The notes: generated by a model from the sequence alone, not told the origin. 64,000 nt of DNA from Alteripontixanthobacter muriae (GCF_013336795.1 NZ_JAAFZT010000017.1:1-64000); one strand, 5' to 3'. Positions 26,493 through 35,168 are shown, numbered from the stretch's first letter. Translations and numbers: made by a program.

Positions 26493-26571
26493 CGGAGGTT
26501 AGGAACCCTGGTCGCCCCTAGCTATCCACCCCCGCCTTCCTGGGGGAATATGATGCAAGGAAGCCTCCGAC
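26493..26571 (+). promoter_or_regulatory. Structured 5' leader with predicted H-type pseudoknot masking the ribosome site
   Basis: CGGAGG (26493-26498) can pair with CCTCCG (26564-26569), enclosing a hairpin CCCCC/GGGGG (26529-26533, 26542-26546). The hairpin loop CTTCCT (26536-26541) is complementary to AGGAAG (26558-26563), which includes the only ribosome site of the downstream gene. Known SAM-sensing riboswitches (SAM-II, SAM/SAH) use this topology before sulfur-amino-acid genes, and the gene here is a cystathionine gamma-synthase relative. I cannot match a known consensus with confidence. Confidence 0.4.
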
Positions 26572-27897
26572 ATGACAGATGCTGTCGATGCCGCCGAAAC
26601 CCCGACGCCGCGCCGTAAACCCAAGCCGGAAATCACCACGATCGCGGGGCGCGAGGTCAAGCCCAGTACATTGATGATGGGGCATGGTTACGACCCCGCC
26701 CTGTCTGAAGGGTCGCTGAAGGCACCGATCTTCCTCACCTCCACCTTCGCATTCGAAAGTGCTGCTGCCGGCAAGCGGCATTTCGAAGGGATCACCGGCC
26801 AGCGGCCCGGCGGCGCCGAGGGCCTCGTTTATTCGCGGTTCAACGGTCCGAATCAGGAAATTCTGGAAGATCGCCTCGCCATCTGGGACGGCGCGGAAGA
26901 CGCGCTGTGCTTTTCCAGCGGCATGACCGCGATTTGCGTGCTGATGCTGGCCTTTTGTTCGGCTGGCGATGTAATCGTCCATTCCGGCCCGCTTTATGCC
27001 GCCAGCGAAGGCTTCGTCGCCAAGGTCTTGAGCAAATTCGGCGTGACCTATGTCGATTTTCCCGCCGGCGCCACGCGCGAGGAACTGGACGCAGTGCTGG
27101 CGAAAGCGGGCAAGCAGGCGGCTGATCAGGGCGGCAAGGTCGCGATGATCTACCTCGAGAGCCCCGGTAATCCGACCAACGCTCTTGTCGATGTCGAAGC
27201 CGTGAGGGATGCGCGCGATGCAGCATTCGGTACCGGCGACAACATGGTGCCTATCGCGATCGACAATACCTTCCTCGGCCCGCTGTGGCAGCGTCCGCTG
27301 GATCAGGGGGCGGACATCGTCGTCTATTCGCTGACCAAATATGTCGGCGGCCATTCCGATCTGGTCGCAGGCAGCATCGGCGGCGCGAAGAAGTGGATGG
27401 ACCCGGTGCGCGCGTTGCGCAACACGATGGGCGGGATTTGCGACCCGAACACCGCCTGGATGTTGCTCCGCAGCCTGGAGACCGTCGAACTGCGCATGCA
27501 GCGAGCCGGAGAGAACGCCGCAAAGGTGTGCGATTTCCTTCAAAACCACGCCCAGGTCGATGGCCTCGGGTACCTCGGCATGATCCAGGACGAGCGGCAA
27601 CAGGACATCTACGATCGCCACTGCCTGGGTGCCGGATCGACATTCTCGCTGTTCCTCAAAGGAGGCGAGGACGCCTGCTTCCGTTTCCTCGACAGTCTGA
27701 AGATCGCCAAACTCGCGGTCAGCCTGGGCGGAACGGAAACGCTGGCCAGCCATCCGGCCTCGATGACTCACCTGTCAGTGGCACATGGGCGGCGGCAGGA
27801 ACTGGGCATTACCGATAGTCTGGTGCGTATCTCCATCGGCATCGAGGACGCCGACGATCTGATTGCCGATTTCGATCAGGCACTCGAAGCAGTCTGA
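26572..27897 (+). CDS. Cystathionine gamma-synthase family PLP enzyme
   Basis: This 441-residue Cys/Met-metabolism PLP enzyme has a substrate-loop start (LKAPIFLTSTFAFES), the phosphate-binding FSSGMTAI, IYLESPGNPT, AIDNTF and the Schiff-base lysine in VYSLTKYVGGHSD, followed by SLGGTETLASHPASMTH. The N-terminal 25 residues are a disordered Pro/Arg-rich extension. It could act as cystathionine gamma-synthase, cystathionine or methionine gamma-lyase, or O-acyl-homoserine sulfhydrylase; the motifs do not separate these. The structured leader upstream points to regulation by a sulfur metabolite. Confidence 0.88.
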   Translation: MTDAVDAAETPTPRRKPKPEITTIAGREVKPSTLMMGHGYDPALSEGSLKAPIFLTSTFAFESAAAGKRHFEGITGQRPGGAEGLVYSRFNGPNQEILEDRLAIWDGAEDALCFSSGMTAICVLMLAFCSAGDVIVHSGPLYAASEGFVAKVLSKFGVTYVDFPAGATREELDAVLAKAGKQAADQGGKVAMIYLESPGNPTNALVDVEAVRDARDAAFGTGDNMVPIAIDNTFLGPLWQRPLDQGADIVVYSLTKYVGGHSDLVAGSIGGAKKWMDPVRALRNTMGGICDPNTAWMLLRSLETVELRMQRAGENAAKVCDFLQNHAQVDGLGYLGMIQDERQQDIYDRHCLGAGSTFSLFLKGGEDACFRFLDSLKIAKLAVSLGGTETLASHPASMTHLSVAHGRRQELGITDSLVRISIGIEDADDLIADFDQALEAV

Positions 27898-27920
27898 TCG
27901 GGCAATTCAACCAGGCAAGG

Positions 27921-27951
27921 AAGGGGTCTGCTGCGAAGCAGGCCCCTTTTT
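27921..27951 (+). terminator. Rho-independent terminator of the cystathionine gamma-synthase family gene
   Basis: AAGGGGTCTGCT and AGCAGGCCCCTT form a 12-bp stem (one G-U) with a GCGA tetraloop, followed by TTT. Confidence 0.9.
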
Positions 27952-27984
27952 CATGTGCGACGAGCAGGCGCGAGATGGAGGCGC

Positions 27985-28512
27985 CTAGCCCTTCCACTCC
28001 CGCCGTTCCTCGGCCTGCTTCAGCACCTCATAGGCGACCTGGAAGGTCTGGAACTGCTTGGCCGCCTCGGCATCGCCCGGCTTCACATCGGGGTGCACCA
28101 CCTTGGCCTTGTTACGCCAGGCCTTCTTTACGGTTTCGAAATCGGCGTCCGTTTCCAGTTCGAGCACCTTTAGCGCGCGCAATTCGTCGGAACTGCGGGT
28201 CCCGTCACCCGATCCGCCCCAGCCGTAATGCTGCGCTTCGGCGTATCCGGCATTCTCGCTCTGCTCGCTCTTGGCGCGCGCTTCGGCGGCCTCCTTGTCG
28301 AGCCCTTCGAAATAGTCCCAGCCGCGATTGTATTCGGCCGCATGCTTCTGGCAGAAATACCAGCGGTCCGGGCTGTTCGGGCTTTTGGGAGCGGGGCAAT
28401 CGCCCTTTTCCTCGCAATTGTGGCGGTCGCAGGTACGCACCGTCGTCGTCTCGCGGCTGGAGCCATAGCTGCGCCAGCGCGGGAAACCCCAATCGTTCGA
28501 CCGACCGGCCAT
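27985..28512 (-). CDS. J-domain (DnaJ-like) protein
   Basis: The product has 175 residues from the ATG at 28512 (MAGRSNDWGFPRWRSYGSSR). The N-terminal two thirds contain paired Cys/His (RTCDRHNCEEKGDCPAP, YFCQKHAAEY) that may bind zinc. The C-terminus is a J-domain-like module, KVLELETDADFETVKKAWR with KVVHPDVKPGD and its HPD tripeptide, ending in FQVAYEVLKQ. The HPD motif implies stimulation of an Hsp70 ATPase. The arrangement with J-domain last is typical of a sphingomonad co-chaperone of unknown client. The final helix after HPD is complete. Confidence 0.85.
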   Translation of the reverse strand: MAGRSNDWGFPRWRSYGSSRETTTVRTCDRHNCEEKGDCPAPKSPNSPDRWYFCQKHAAEYNRGWDYFEGLDKEAAEARAKSEQSENAGYAEAQHYGWGGSGDGTRSSDELRALKVLELETDADFETVKKAWRNKAKVVHPDVKPGDAEAAKQFQTFQVAYEVLKQAEERREWKG

Positions 28513-28612
28513 TAGACTATCTTCCTGGAATGCATGGCCGAACCTATAGGCACAAACGCGCTCTACCGCCACCTCCGCCTGCCGCAGCATCGCTTCGGCA
28601 CGTCGGTATGCA

Positions 28613-28648
28613 AAAGGGGCGGAGCAATATGGATTGCTCCGCCCCTTT
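28613..28648. terminator. Strong terminator downstream of pal
   Basis: AAAGGGGCGGAGCAAT and its perfect complement form a 16-bp stem with a 4-nt loop, flanked by A and T. It ends the tol-pal transcript on the minus strand. Confidence 0.92.
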
Positions 28649-28669
28649 CAAGGTCAGTTCAGATCGAAA

Positions 28670-29188
28670 TCAGTTCACCACAACGGTCACGGCGCGGCGG
28701 TTCTGCGCCCAGGCCTGCTCGTTGGAACCCAGTGCGACCGGGCGTTCCTTGCCATAGCTGACCGTGCGGACACGGGTTGCGGGCACGCCGAGGCTTACGA
28801 GATAATTCTTGGCCGAATTGGCACGGCGTTCGCCCAGCGCGAGGTTATAGTCGCGCGTGCCGCGTTCGTCGGCATGACCTTCCACAGTCACGGTGACATT
28901 CGGATATTGCGCCAGATAACGCGCCTGCGTCTGCAGGGCAGCGGCGTCGGCGCTGTCGATATTATAACGATCGGTATCGAAGAAGATCACGTTCTGGCCG
29001 TTAACCATCTGTTCGAAGTGGGTCTGCGTGCCGGGTCCGCTCATCCCGGCATTGGGGTCCGTCACGGGCGTGTTGCTTGCATTGGTCGGCAACGGCTGCG
29101 GCGGCAGCGACTCAGGGGGTTCCTTCTTGCACGCGCCAAGCGCCAATGCGCTGGCCGTAAGGGCGACAATTGCGAAACGGGTATTCAT
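28670..29188 (-). CDS. pal: Peptidoglycan-associated lipoprotein Pal
   Basis: This 172-residue outer-membrane lipoprotein has a signal with lipobox LALGAC (Cys20), a Pro-rich linker and an OmpA-like domain with NVIFFDTDRYNIDS, VEGHADERGTRDYNLALGERRA, VRTVSYGKERPVA and a C-terminal NRRAVTVV. The Asp and Arg residues that hold meso-diaminopimelate are present. It is the last gene of the tol-pal operon, 66 bp after tolB, and works with TolB and TolQRA in outer-membrane constriction during division. Confidence 0.97.
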   Translation of the reverse strand: MNTRFAIVALTASALALGACKKEPPESLPPQPLPTNASNTPVTDPNAGMSGPGTQTHFEQMVNGQNVIFFDTDRYNIDSADAAALQTQARYLAQYPNVTVTVEGHADERGTRDYNLALGERRANSAKNYLVSLGVPATRVRTVSYGKERPVALGSNEQAWAQNRRAVTVVVN

Positions 29189-29254
29189 TCGTGCTACCTC
29201 CTGTTGTCGGTCGAAAACTCTATGGATTGCGGACCCGGTTCTAATCCAATGATC

Positions 29255-30646
29255 TTAGGGCAGTATCGGTCCCCACGAGGGATCGGACGCGTCCGCCGGA
29301 GTGGCCAGGCGGCGTTCATTCGTCCCGGTAAGGTCTACTTGCCACAGCGCCGTATCGCCCGATCCGCGCTCGGTCCGGAAGAATTGCACGATCCGGCCAT
29401 TCGGTGCCCAGGTAGGCGCTTCGTCTTGCCAGCTGTTAGTCAGGTAGCGGATGTTCTTGCCGTCGGGGTTCATCACCGCGATGCGGAAATTGCCGCCAAT
29501 ATGGGTGAAGGCGATCTGGTCGCCGCGCGGGCTCCATTCAGGCGTCGCCGCGCGTCCGCCGAAGAAGCTGAGGCGGCGCTGGCCCGAACCGTCGGCATTC
29601 ATGACGTAGATCTGCTGGCTGCCCGACCGGTCGCTTTCGAACACGATGCGGCTGCCGTCGGGCGAATAGGACCCGCCGATGTCGATGCCCGGCGTGTCGG
29701 TCAGGCGGGTGCTGGTGCCACCCGTCGCCGGCACGCGATAGATATCGGTATTACCGTTCACCGCCATGGAATAGAGGATGTATCGCCCGTCGGGCGACCA
29801 GCGCGGCGCGAAGGTCGGATTGGCGCTTTCCGTGACCAGCGTCTGCTGCCCGGTGCCGATGTCATAGACATAGATGCGCGGATTGCCGTCGACATAGCTG
29901 AGATAGGTAAGCTGGCGGTAATCCGGCGAATAGCGCGGCGTCAGCGCGGTGGAACGGCCCGTAGTGATGAAGCGGTGATTAGCTCCGTCGCTATCCATGA
30001 TGGCGAGGCGCTTTGTGCGATTATCCTTAGGGCCGGTCTCGGCGATATAGGCGATGCGGCTGTCGAAGAACGGATCTTCTCCCGACAAGCGGCCATAGAC
30101 CAGATCGGCGCATTTATGCGCAGCGCGGCGCCAGTCACCGGGCTGCACCACCCATCCCGCGCGGGCCAGTTCGTCGTTCAGGGCTACATCGTACAGATAG
30201 CAGCCAACTGTCAGCCGTCCATCCGCGCCTGCCTGCACATAACCCTGGATCAGCATTTCGGCATCGCGATTGCCCCAGACAGACCACGAAGGAGCGGTAA
30301 TCTGGCTGTATGAAGGCTGCGGCAAGGCATCGGGACCGACAGGTTCGAACAGGCCATTGTTGCGCAGATCATTATAGACCACCCGAGCGATTTCCTTGCC
30401 CAAGGCCGCCGTCCCGCTGGCATTCGCTGCCGTATCCACGTTGCGATCGGTTGCGAAGCCGGGAATGGCGATGCTGAGGTCCTGCCACGCCGACTCGTCG
30501 GTGACACTGCCCGAGAGCCCGGAGGTTTCTTCCTCCAGAGTTTCCACCGCGCCATCGGGCGGGGGTGCCTGACCCAGATCCTGTGCCACTGCCGGCGCGG
30601 CATAGAAGGCCGCTGCCGAAAGGAGGAGAAATGAAAGTTTCTTCAT
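29255..30646 (-). CDS. tolB: Tol-Pal system protein TolB
   Basis: The product has 463 residues from the ATG at 30646. It has a signal peptide (MKKLSFLLLSAAAFYAAPAVA), an acidic linker, the N-terminal TolB domain (LSIAIPGFATD, KEIARVVYNDLRNNGLF) and a six-bladed beta-propeller of WSPDGR/YSPDGS repeats (about 240-450). TolB is periplasmic and switches between Pal and TolA. The start is fixed by the signal peptide and lies 4 nt after the tolA stop, indicating coupling. Confidence 0.97.
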   Translation of the reverse strand: MKKLSFLLLSAAAFYAAPAVAQDLGQAPPPDGAVETLEEETSGLSGSVTDESAWQDLSIAIPGFATDRNVDTAANASGTAALGKEIARVVYNDLRNNGLFEPVGPDALPQPSYSQITAPSWSVWGNRDAEMLIQGYVQAGADGRLTVGCYLYDVALNDELARAGWVVQPGDWRRAAHKCADLVYGRLSGEDPFFDSRIAYIAETGPKDNRTKRLAIMDSDGANHRFITTGRSTALTPRYSPDYRQLTYLSYVDGNPRIYVYDIGTGQQTLVTESANPTFAPRWSPDGRYILYSMAVNGNTDIYRVPATGGTSTRLTDTPGIDIGGSYSPDGSRIVFESDRSGSQQIYVMNADGSGQRRLSFFGGRAATPEWSPRGDQIAFTHIGGNFRIAVMNPDGKNIRYLTNSWQDEAPTWAPNGRIVQFFRTERGSGDTALWQVDLTGTNERRLATPADASDPSWGPILP

Positions 30647-30650
30647 AAGC

Positions 30651-31529
30651 TTACAGCCTTCTGTCGAAGCGCCAATCACGGATGCGCCTCCATTTGTCGT
30701 AAAATTCGGATGGCAGGTTGAAAGGAGCTGCCAGTTGCACAGCGCGGATCGCCTGTTCGGCATGAAGTTCCGCTTGCGGGCGGTTTGAATCGTTGATGCC
30801 GCTCTGGCTCACGACGCGGGGTCGGCCCTTCAGCGATCCGTTCTCGTTCAGTTCCCAGGTAAGGACCGTGACCAGCTGGTCGGCATCGACGCCCTGGGGC
30901 GCGCGCCAATGCGGCTTCAGCTGGCGATTGATCGCGGCGGAAAGGGCTGCCTGCTCGGTTGCGCCAAAGGCCGCTGCCACGGTGCGGGTCTCGCTGCTCG
31001 TTTCGCTCGACCCCGCTCCGGGAAGAAAGTCGCTGCCGATCCGGCTGCCGCCGCTACGCTTCGGCGTGCTGACCGCCGGCTTCGCCGCAGCAGTGCGTGC
31101 CGGTGCAGGCTTTGCAGCAGGCGCGGGCCGCGCGGCTGGCGCGGCAGTCCGCCGCGGAGTTGGCCGGGGTGCGGAGGTCGCACGAGGCTGCGGCCGAGCC
31201 GCGGTGCGCGGCTCCGGTTCACGCTGCACGCGGGGAGCGGGTTGCGGTAGCGGCAATTCAGCCTGCTCCGGCGTGTTCTCGGACATCTTCGGTGCAGGCT
31301 CCGGCGCAAGGGTCGGCGCGGTTGCCGCCCGGCTGACCGGCACGGGATCGGGCGCAGTCGCCTCGATTCCGACATCGGTTGCGAGGCTCACCGTCATCCG
31401 CTCCGGCGGCGGGGGCAACACGGCGTTGAACTCGGGCTGCATGAGCAGGACAGCGACCAGTCCGGCATGCAGGGCAAGCGCCACGCCCAGGCCGATCGCT
31501 TCGCCGCGCTTCAGAGTGATGCCCACCAT
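30651..31529 (-). CDS. tolA: Tol-Pal system protein TolA
   Basis: The 292-residue product has one N-terminal transmembrane helix (AIGLGVALALHAGLVAVLLM), a long Pro/Ala/Arg-rich periplasmic stalk (about 75-165) and a C-terminal TonB/TolA-like domain (ALSAAINRQLKPHWRAPQG, LVTVLTWELNENGSLKGRP). The stalk lacks the Lys/Ala helix of enterobacterial TolA but is normal for sphingomonads. TolA passes the proton-motive force from TolQR to TolB-Pal. It sits 11 nt after tolR. Confidence 0.92.
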   Translation of the reverse strand: MVGITLKRGEAIGLGVALALHAGLVAVLLMQPEFNAVLPPPPERMTVSLATDVGIEATAPDPVPVSRAATAPTLAPEPAPKMSENTPEQAELPLPQPAPRVQREPEPRTAARPQPRATSAPRPTPRRTAAPAARPAPAAKPAPARTAAAKPAVSTPKRSGGSRIGSDFLPGAGSSETSSETRTVAAAFGATEQAALSAAINRQLKPHWRAPQGVDADQLVTVLTWELNENGSLKGRPRVVSQSGINDSNRPQAELHAEQAIRAVQLAAPFNLPSEFYDKWRRIRDWRFDRRL

Positions 31530-31540
31530 ATGCGTTCCTG

Positions 31541-31990
31541 CTATGGCGCTGTCGCTGAACCGTTGGTGACCAGCGCGATTGCATTGAAGCCGGCGCGGTT
31601 CAATTCTCCCATTACGGCCATGACGCGCCCGTAATCCAGCCCCCGGTCGGCGCGCAGCGTCACCTGCGGCGTTTCGCCTCCGTCGCGCTGCAAGGCCGCC
31701 AGCGCGTCGGGGAAGCCGCCGACGGCGATCCGTTCATCACCAATGTAGATGTAGCCGTCCGCATCGAGAGTAACGGTCACGTCCTCCGCATCACCTTCGG
31801 ACGGATTGGCGCGGCTGTCCGGAAGGTCGACCGGCACGGCGCTGGTCATCAGCGGCGCGGTGACCATGAAGATGATGAGCAGCACCAGCATGACGTCCAC
31901 GAAGGGCGTCACGTTGATCTCCGCCATGGGGGTGCGGCGTGATCCGCTCCTGCGGCTGCGCCCGCCGCCCGATCCGACACTCATCGCCAT
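31541..31990 (-). CDS. tolR: TolR (ExbD family) proton-channel subunit
   Basis: The 149-residue product has a basic Gly/Ser/Arg-rich N-terminus, the ExbD/TolR signature AEINVTPFVDVMLVLLIIFMV with the proton-carrying Asp in the single transmembrane helix, and a periplasmic alpha/beta domain ending ELNRAGFNAIALVTN. Its ATG overlaps the tolQ stop (31990), typical translational coupling. Confidence 0.96.
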   Translation of the reverse strand: MAMSVGSGGGRSRRSGSRRTPMAEINVTPFVDVMLVLLIIFMVTAPLMTSAVPVDLPDSRANPSEGDAEDVTVTLDADGYIYIGDERIAVGGFPDALAALQRDGGETPQVTLRADRGLDYGRVMAVMGELNRAGFNAIALVTNGSATAP

Positions 31991-32697
31991 CAGGCCAGCT
32001 CCAGTTCCCGGCTGAGGCTGGAGTGGAACCGGTCCGCAAAGCGTTGCAGGCGGGCTTCCAGCGAATTCACCGAATGGCTGAAGCGATTATAGGCGATGAC
32101 CGCTGGAATGGCCGCAAACAGGCCGATGGCGGTTGCGAACAGGGCTTCGGAAATGCCGGGCGCAACGACCGCCAGACTGGAATTCGCCTGCGCGCCGATC
32201 TGGAAGAAGCTGTTCATGATGCCCCAGACAGTACCGAACAGGCCGACGAACGGCGCGACGGACCCGACGGTGGCGAGGAAATTCAGCCGGTCAGCCAGAT
32301 CGTCGGCTTCTTGTGCAACCTGGCTTTCCATCGTGCTGGCGATCCGCTGGCGAGCGCCTTCGCGATCGATAGCCTTGCCGCTGGTCGACCGCCGCCATTC
32401 GCCCACGGCTGCCATGGCGATGCGGGCTGAGGGAATATCGCGCTTGCCGCGTTCCGACATAAATCGGTCGAAATCGTCCGTCTTCCAGAATTCGGCTTCG
32501 TACTTGCGGCATTTGCGCCGCACGGCAGCCATGCGCGCCGAGAACGACACGATGATCATCCAGGTCCAGATGCTGGCGAGAACAAGTCCCAGCATCACGG
32601 CCTGCACCACGATGTCCGCTTCAAGGAAAAGCATCAGCGGGTCGAGGCGATCCGGAGCGGCGGCTGCCGCCAGAGTGGAAAATGCGAAAGATGTCAT
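31990..32697 (-). CDS. tolQ: TolQ (MotA/TolQ/ExbB family) proton-channel subunit
   Basis: The 235-residue product has three transmembrane helices: one near the N-terminus (IVVQAVMLGLVLASIWTWMI), then FLATVGSVAPFVGLFGTVWGIM and ALFATAIGLFAAIPAVIAYNRF, with the family motif between them. The cytoplasmic loop includes KAIDREGARQRIAST-like helices. TolQ forms the pentameric stator around a TolR dimer. The start overlaps the ybgC stop by ATGA (32694-32697). Confidence 0.96.
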   Translation of the reverse strand: MTSFAFSTLAAAAAPDRLDPLMLFLEADIVVQAVMLGLVLASIWTWMIIVSFSARMAAVRRKCRKYEAEFWKTDDFDRFMSERGKRDIPSARIAMAAVGEWRRSTSGKAIDREGARQRIASTMESQVAQEADDLADRLNFLATVGSVAPFVGLFGTVWGIMNSFFQIGAQANSSLAVVAPGISEALFATAIGLFAAIPAVIAYNRFSHSVNSLEARLQRFADRFHSSLSRELELA

Positions 32698-33194
32698 ACG
32701 GAACTTTCAGGTGATTCGGACTCAGGAGCATCGGAACTAAGAAACGTCTCGAAAGCTTCGCGCCAGGCCTTCGGCTGACGCCGAGGCTGACCGTCAGGCG
32801 CGACGAAACCGATGCGCAGCGAGGCTTCGGTCAGCACTTCGCCTTCTGCACCGGCACCGGTCAGGCGAAGCGCACGCTGATGCATCCGGCAACTGGCCGC
32901 ACGCATCTGGGTGCATTGGGTGACGATCAGGACGTTGTCATCGAGCCGGGCGGGCCGAAAGTAGCGGATGGCAAGATCGGCGACCGCATAGGCCCCCTCG
33001 CCTGCTTCGACCGCAGCGCGTTGGTCGATGTCAAGCAGGCGCAGCAGATCGGATCGGGCACGTTCGAACCAGCGGAGATAATTGGCATGATAGACGACGC
33101 CCGAAAGGTCGGTGTCCTCATAATAGGCTCGCACGGCGAAAAGATGGCGCGCGCCGTCGATGCGGCCGCCGGACGGTTGGGGGAAGATCGTCAT
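32694..33194 (-). CDS. ybgC: Tol-Pal-associated acyl-CoA thioesterase YbgC
   Basis: The product has 166 residues from ATG 33194 (a TTG four codons upstream is less likely). This hotdog-fold thioesterase carries AYYEDTDLSGVVYHANYLRWFERAR with the catalytic Asp of the 4-hydroxybenzoyl-CoA thioesterase family, then LAIRYFRPARLDD. The C-terminal 25 residues are a Ser/Glu-rich tail. It is the first gene of the tol-pal operon, its usual place; the physiological acyl-CoA is unknown. Confidence 0.92.
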   Translation of the reverse strand: MTIFPQPSGGRIDGARHLFAVRAYYEDTDLSGVVYHANYLRWFERARSDLLRLLDIDQRAAVEAGEGAYAVADLAIRYFRPARLDDNVLIVTQCTQMRAASCRMHQRALRLTGAGAEGEVLTEASLRIGFVAPDGQPRRQPKAWREAFETFLSSDAPESESPESSV

Positions 33195-33299
33195 GGTGCG
33201 ATGCAAGCCTTAGCTTAGCGGCAAAGCAGGCGGCAAGCGGGATAATGGACCAACCGGCCACCTGCTGCGACAGGCGGCGCTACCGGACGGAGCGGCGCG

Positions 33300-33689
33300 T
33301 TAGCCTTGGCTGCGCCGCGCGATCATCGATCCGAGCGGCTCACCGCCGAACAGGTGCACATGCAGATGCGGCACTTCCTGTCCGCCATGCGCGCCGACGT
33401 TCGCCAGCAGCCTGTAGCCCGGCTCGACAAGATCGTTGTCACGCGCCACCTTGCCGACGGCGCGCACGAAACCGGCGATCTCCTCAGCCGAAGCATTGGT
33501 CGAAAAATCGTCCCAGCTCACATAGGCTCCGTGCGGGATGACCAGGATGTGCAGCGCAGCCTGTGGGGCGATGTCCCGAAAGGCGTAGGCCCATTCGTCG
33601 CGGTACACTTCCTCGCTCGGGATCTCGCCGCGCAGGATCTTCGCGAAGATGTTCTGATCGTCATAGGGTGCGGTCGCATCAATTGGCAT
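33300..33689 (-). CDS. HIT-family nucleotide hydrolase (HINT type)
   Basis: The product has 129 residues from ATG 33689 (MPIDATAPYDD). It carries the start NIFAKILRGEIPSEEVY and the histidine triad VPHLHVHLFGG near the C-terminus, with DIAPQAALHILVIPH before it. Family members cleave AMP-lysine or nucleotide phosphoramidates in the cytoplasm. It follows hisE by about 45 bp, so it is likely cotranscribed with the his genes. Confidence 0.93.
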   Translation of the reverse strand: MPIDATAPYDDQNIFAKILRGEIPSEEVYRDEWAYAFRDIAPQAALHILVIPHGAYVSWDDFSTNASAEEIAGFVRAVGKVARDNDLVEPGYRLLANVGAHGGQEVPHLHVHLFGGEPLGSMIARRSQG

Positions 33690-33733
33690 CAAGAGGTTCC
33701 TGCTGCTGCGAATGGAAGAAATCCCGGGAGTCT

Positions 33734-34045
33734 TTAATGGCGTGCAGCCTTTTCTTCCAGTCCGGATAGCCCTTCACGCCGGTCAAGCTCAGCCATCACA
33801 TCTGCAATTGCCACTTCTTTCGCGTTCAGCAGCACAGTCAGATGGAACAGCAGGTCGGCCGCCTCGCCGACCAGCTCTTCCCGGCTGCCGGACAGGGCTG
33901 CGATCAGGGTTTCTACCGCTTCCTCACCCAGCTTGCGCGCCATGACCGGCAGACCGCGAGCGTTCAGTTGGGCCACATAGCTTTGGTCGGGGTCGGCGCC
34001 TCTGCGCGCTGCGATGGTGCGTTCGAGGCTGCTCAGAGTGTCCAT
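33734..34045 (-). CDS. hisE: Phosphoribosyl-ATP pyrophosphatase
   Basis: The 103-residue product has the MazG-like helical fold: LSSLERTIAARRGADPDQSYVA, ARKLGEEAVETLIAAL and LVGEAADLLFHLTVLL, with the metal-binding Glu/Asp residues present. It catalyses the second step of histidine synthesis. I use the ATG at 34045 (MDTLSSLERTI), the usual family start; an ATG four codons upstream (34057) is possible. Confidence 0.95.
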   Translation of the reverse strand: MDTLSSLERTIAARRGADPDQSYVAQLNARGLPVMARKLGEEAVETLIAALSGSREELVGEAADLLFHLTVLLNAKEVAIADVMAELDRREGLSGLEEKAARH

Positions 34046-34097
34046 GGAATTTGCCATGCCCAACCTGCAAGCGAGAGGTCAAGCCCGGACAGCAGAG

Positions 34098-34250
34098 TCA
34101 GTCTTCGTTCCGGTCCTGCTTGCGGCGCTTCGCCGTCTGGCGGCCGATTACCAGCCCCACCAGCCCCAGCCCGAACAGCGCCATATTAGATGGTTCGGGC
34201 ACCGCAACTTGGGCGACGGTAAACCAGACAGGGAGTTCGGTGAAGTTCAT
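34098..34250 (-). pseudogene. PEP-CTERM sorting-tail remnant
   Basis: A 50-codon minus-strand frame from ATG 34250 ends in VAVPEPSNMALFGLGLVGLV, then IGRQTAKRRKQDRNED and a stop. The V-P-E-P motif, a hydrophobic helix and an Arg/Lys-rich end are the exact layout of a PEP-CTERM exosortase signal. There is no signal peptide or secreted domain before it, and an in-frame stop lies about 24 bases upstream of the ATG. I read it as the 3' end of a lost secreted-protein gene stranded between hisE and hisF. The rest of the gap to 34378 shows nothing I can support. Confidence 0.6.
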
Positions 34251-34378
34251 GCCCCGCCCATTCACCTGATTTTAAGGATGCGCAAACCTGATCGGGTGCC
34301 CGTCCCAAAATGAAACCTGACCAGGTGTGACCGAACGCCAGAACATTTGCGCTGCAACGAGCGCAATCGAACGACGTT

Positions 34379-35158
34379 TCAGTCAGTTGCGCGTGCGGGT
34401 AATCCGGCGGCGCGGAGAGCTTCATGCGCATCGGCAATGGTGTGCGTGCCGAAATGAAATATCGAAGCTGCCAGAACCGCGCTTGCATGCCCTTGGGTCA
34501 CACCCTCGACCAGATGGTCCAGCGACCCGACACCGCCGCTGGCGATGACCGGCACGGAAACCGCATCGGCAATCGTGCGGGTCAGTTCCAGATCGTAGCC
34601 CGCCCGCGTTCCGTCACCATCCATCGAGGTTACGAGCAATTCGCCCGCGCCCAGCCTTGCCAGTTCCTGTGCGTGGAGCAGGGCGTCGATGCCCGTGGCA
34701 CGGCGTCCTCCATGGGTGAATATCTCCCACCGCCGCTCGCCATTGCCGGTTTCAACCCGGCGCGCATCGACAGAGGCGACGACGCACTGGCTGCCGAAGC
34801 GGTCGGCAATGTCGCCGACCAGTTCGGGGCGCTCCACCGCCGCGCTGTTCACCGCCACTTTGTCGGCACCCGCCAGCAGCAGCGCACGCGCATCCTGCGG
34901 ACTGCGAACCCCGCCACCGACAGTCAGCGGCATGAAGCAGACCTCCGCCGTCCGCCGAACGATATCGAGCAGCGTGCCTCGCCCTTCATGCGTTGCCGAA
35001 ATGTCGAGGAAGCACAATTCGTCGGCACCGGCTGCATCATAGGCCTGCGCCTGCTCCACCGGATCGCCCGCATCCCGCAGATCGACGAAGTTCACGCCTT
35101 TGACGACTCGGCCATCGGCAACATCGAGGCATGGGATGACGCGGATACGGACAGTCAT
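34379..35158 (-). CDS. hisF: Imidazole glycerol phosphate synthase subunit HisF
   Basis: This 259-residue (beta/alpha)8 barrel starts [21 protein letters not shown], with the first catalytic Asp in CLDVADGR, the phosphate loops VGGGVRS and ASGGVGS, and the second catalytic Asp in [13 protein letters not shown]. With HisH it makes imidazole-glycerol phosphate and AICAR. It follows hisA by 10 nt. Confidence 0.97.
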   Translation of the reverse strand: MTVRIRVIPCLDVADGRVVKGVNFVDLRDAGDPVEQAQAYDAAGADELCFLDISATHEGRGTLLDIVRRTAEVCFMPLTVGGGVRSPQDARALLLAGADKVAVNSAAVERPELVGDIADRFGSQCVVASVDARRVETGNGERRWEIFTHGGRRATGIDALLHAQELARLGAGELLVTSMDGDGTRAGYDLELTRTIADAVSVPVIASGGVGSLDHLVEGVTQGHASAVLAASIFHFGTHTIADAHEALRAAGLPARATD

Positions 35159-35168
35159 ACCCTATCCT

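Noticed and set aside
26493-26571. Assigning the leader to SAM-II outright
   Set aside because: The topology is similar, but the conserved SAM-II core sequence is not recognisable.
28634-30313. 559-codon plus-strand ORF
   Set aside because: It is antisense to pal and tolB, both certain, and has Arg/Gly/Ala-rich content without motifs. It is a high-GC shadow frame.
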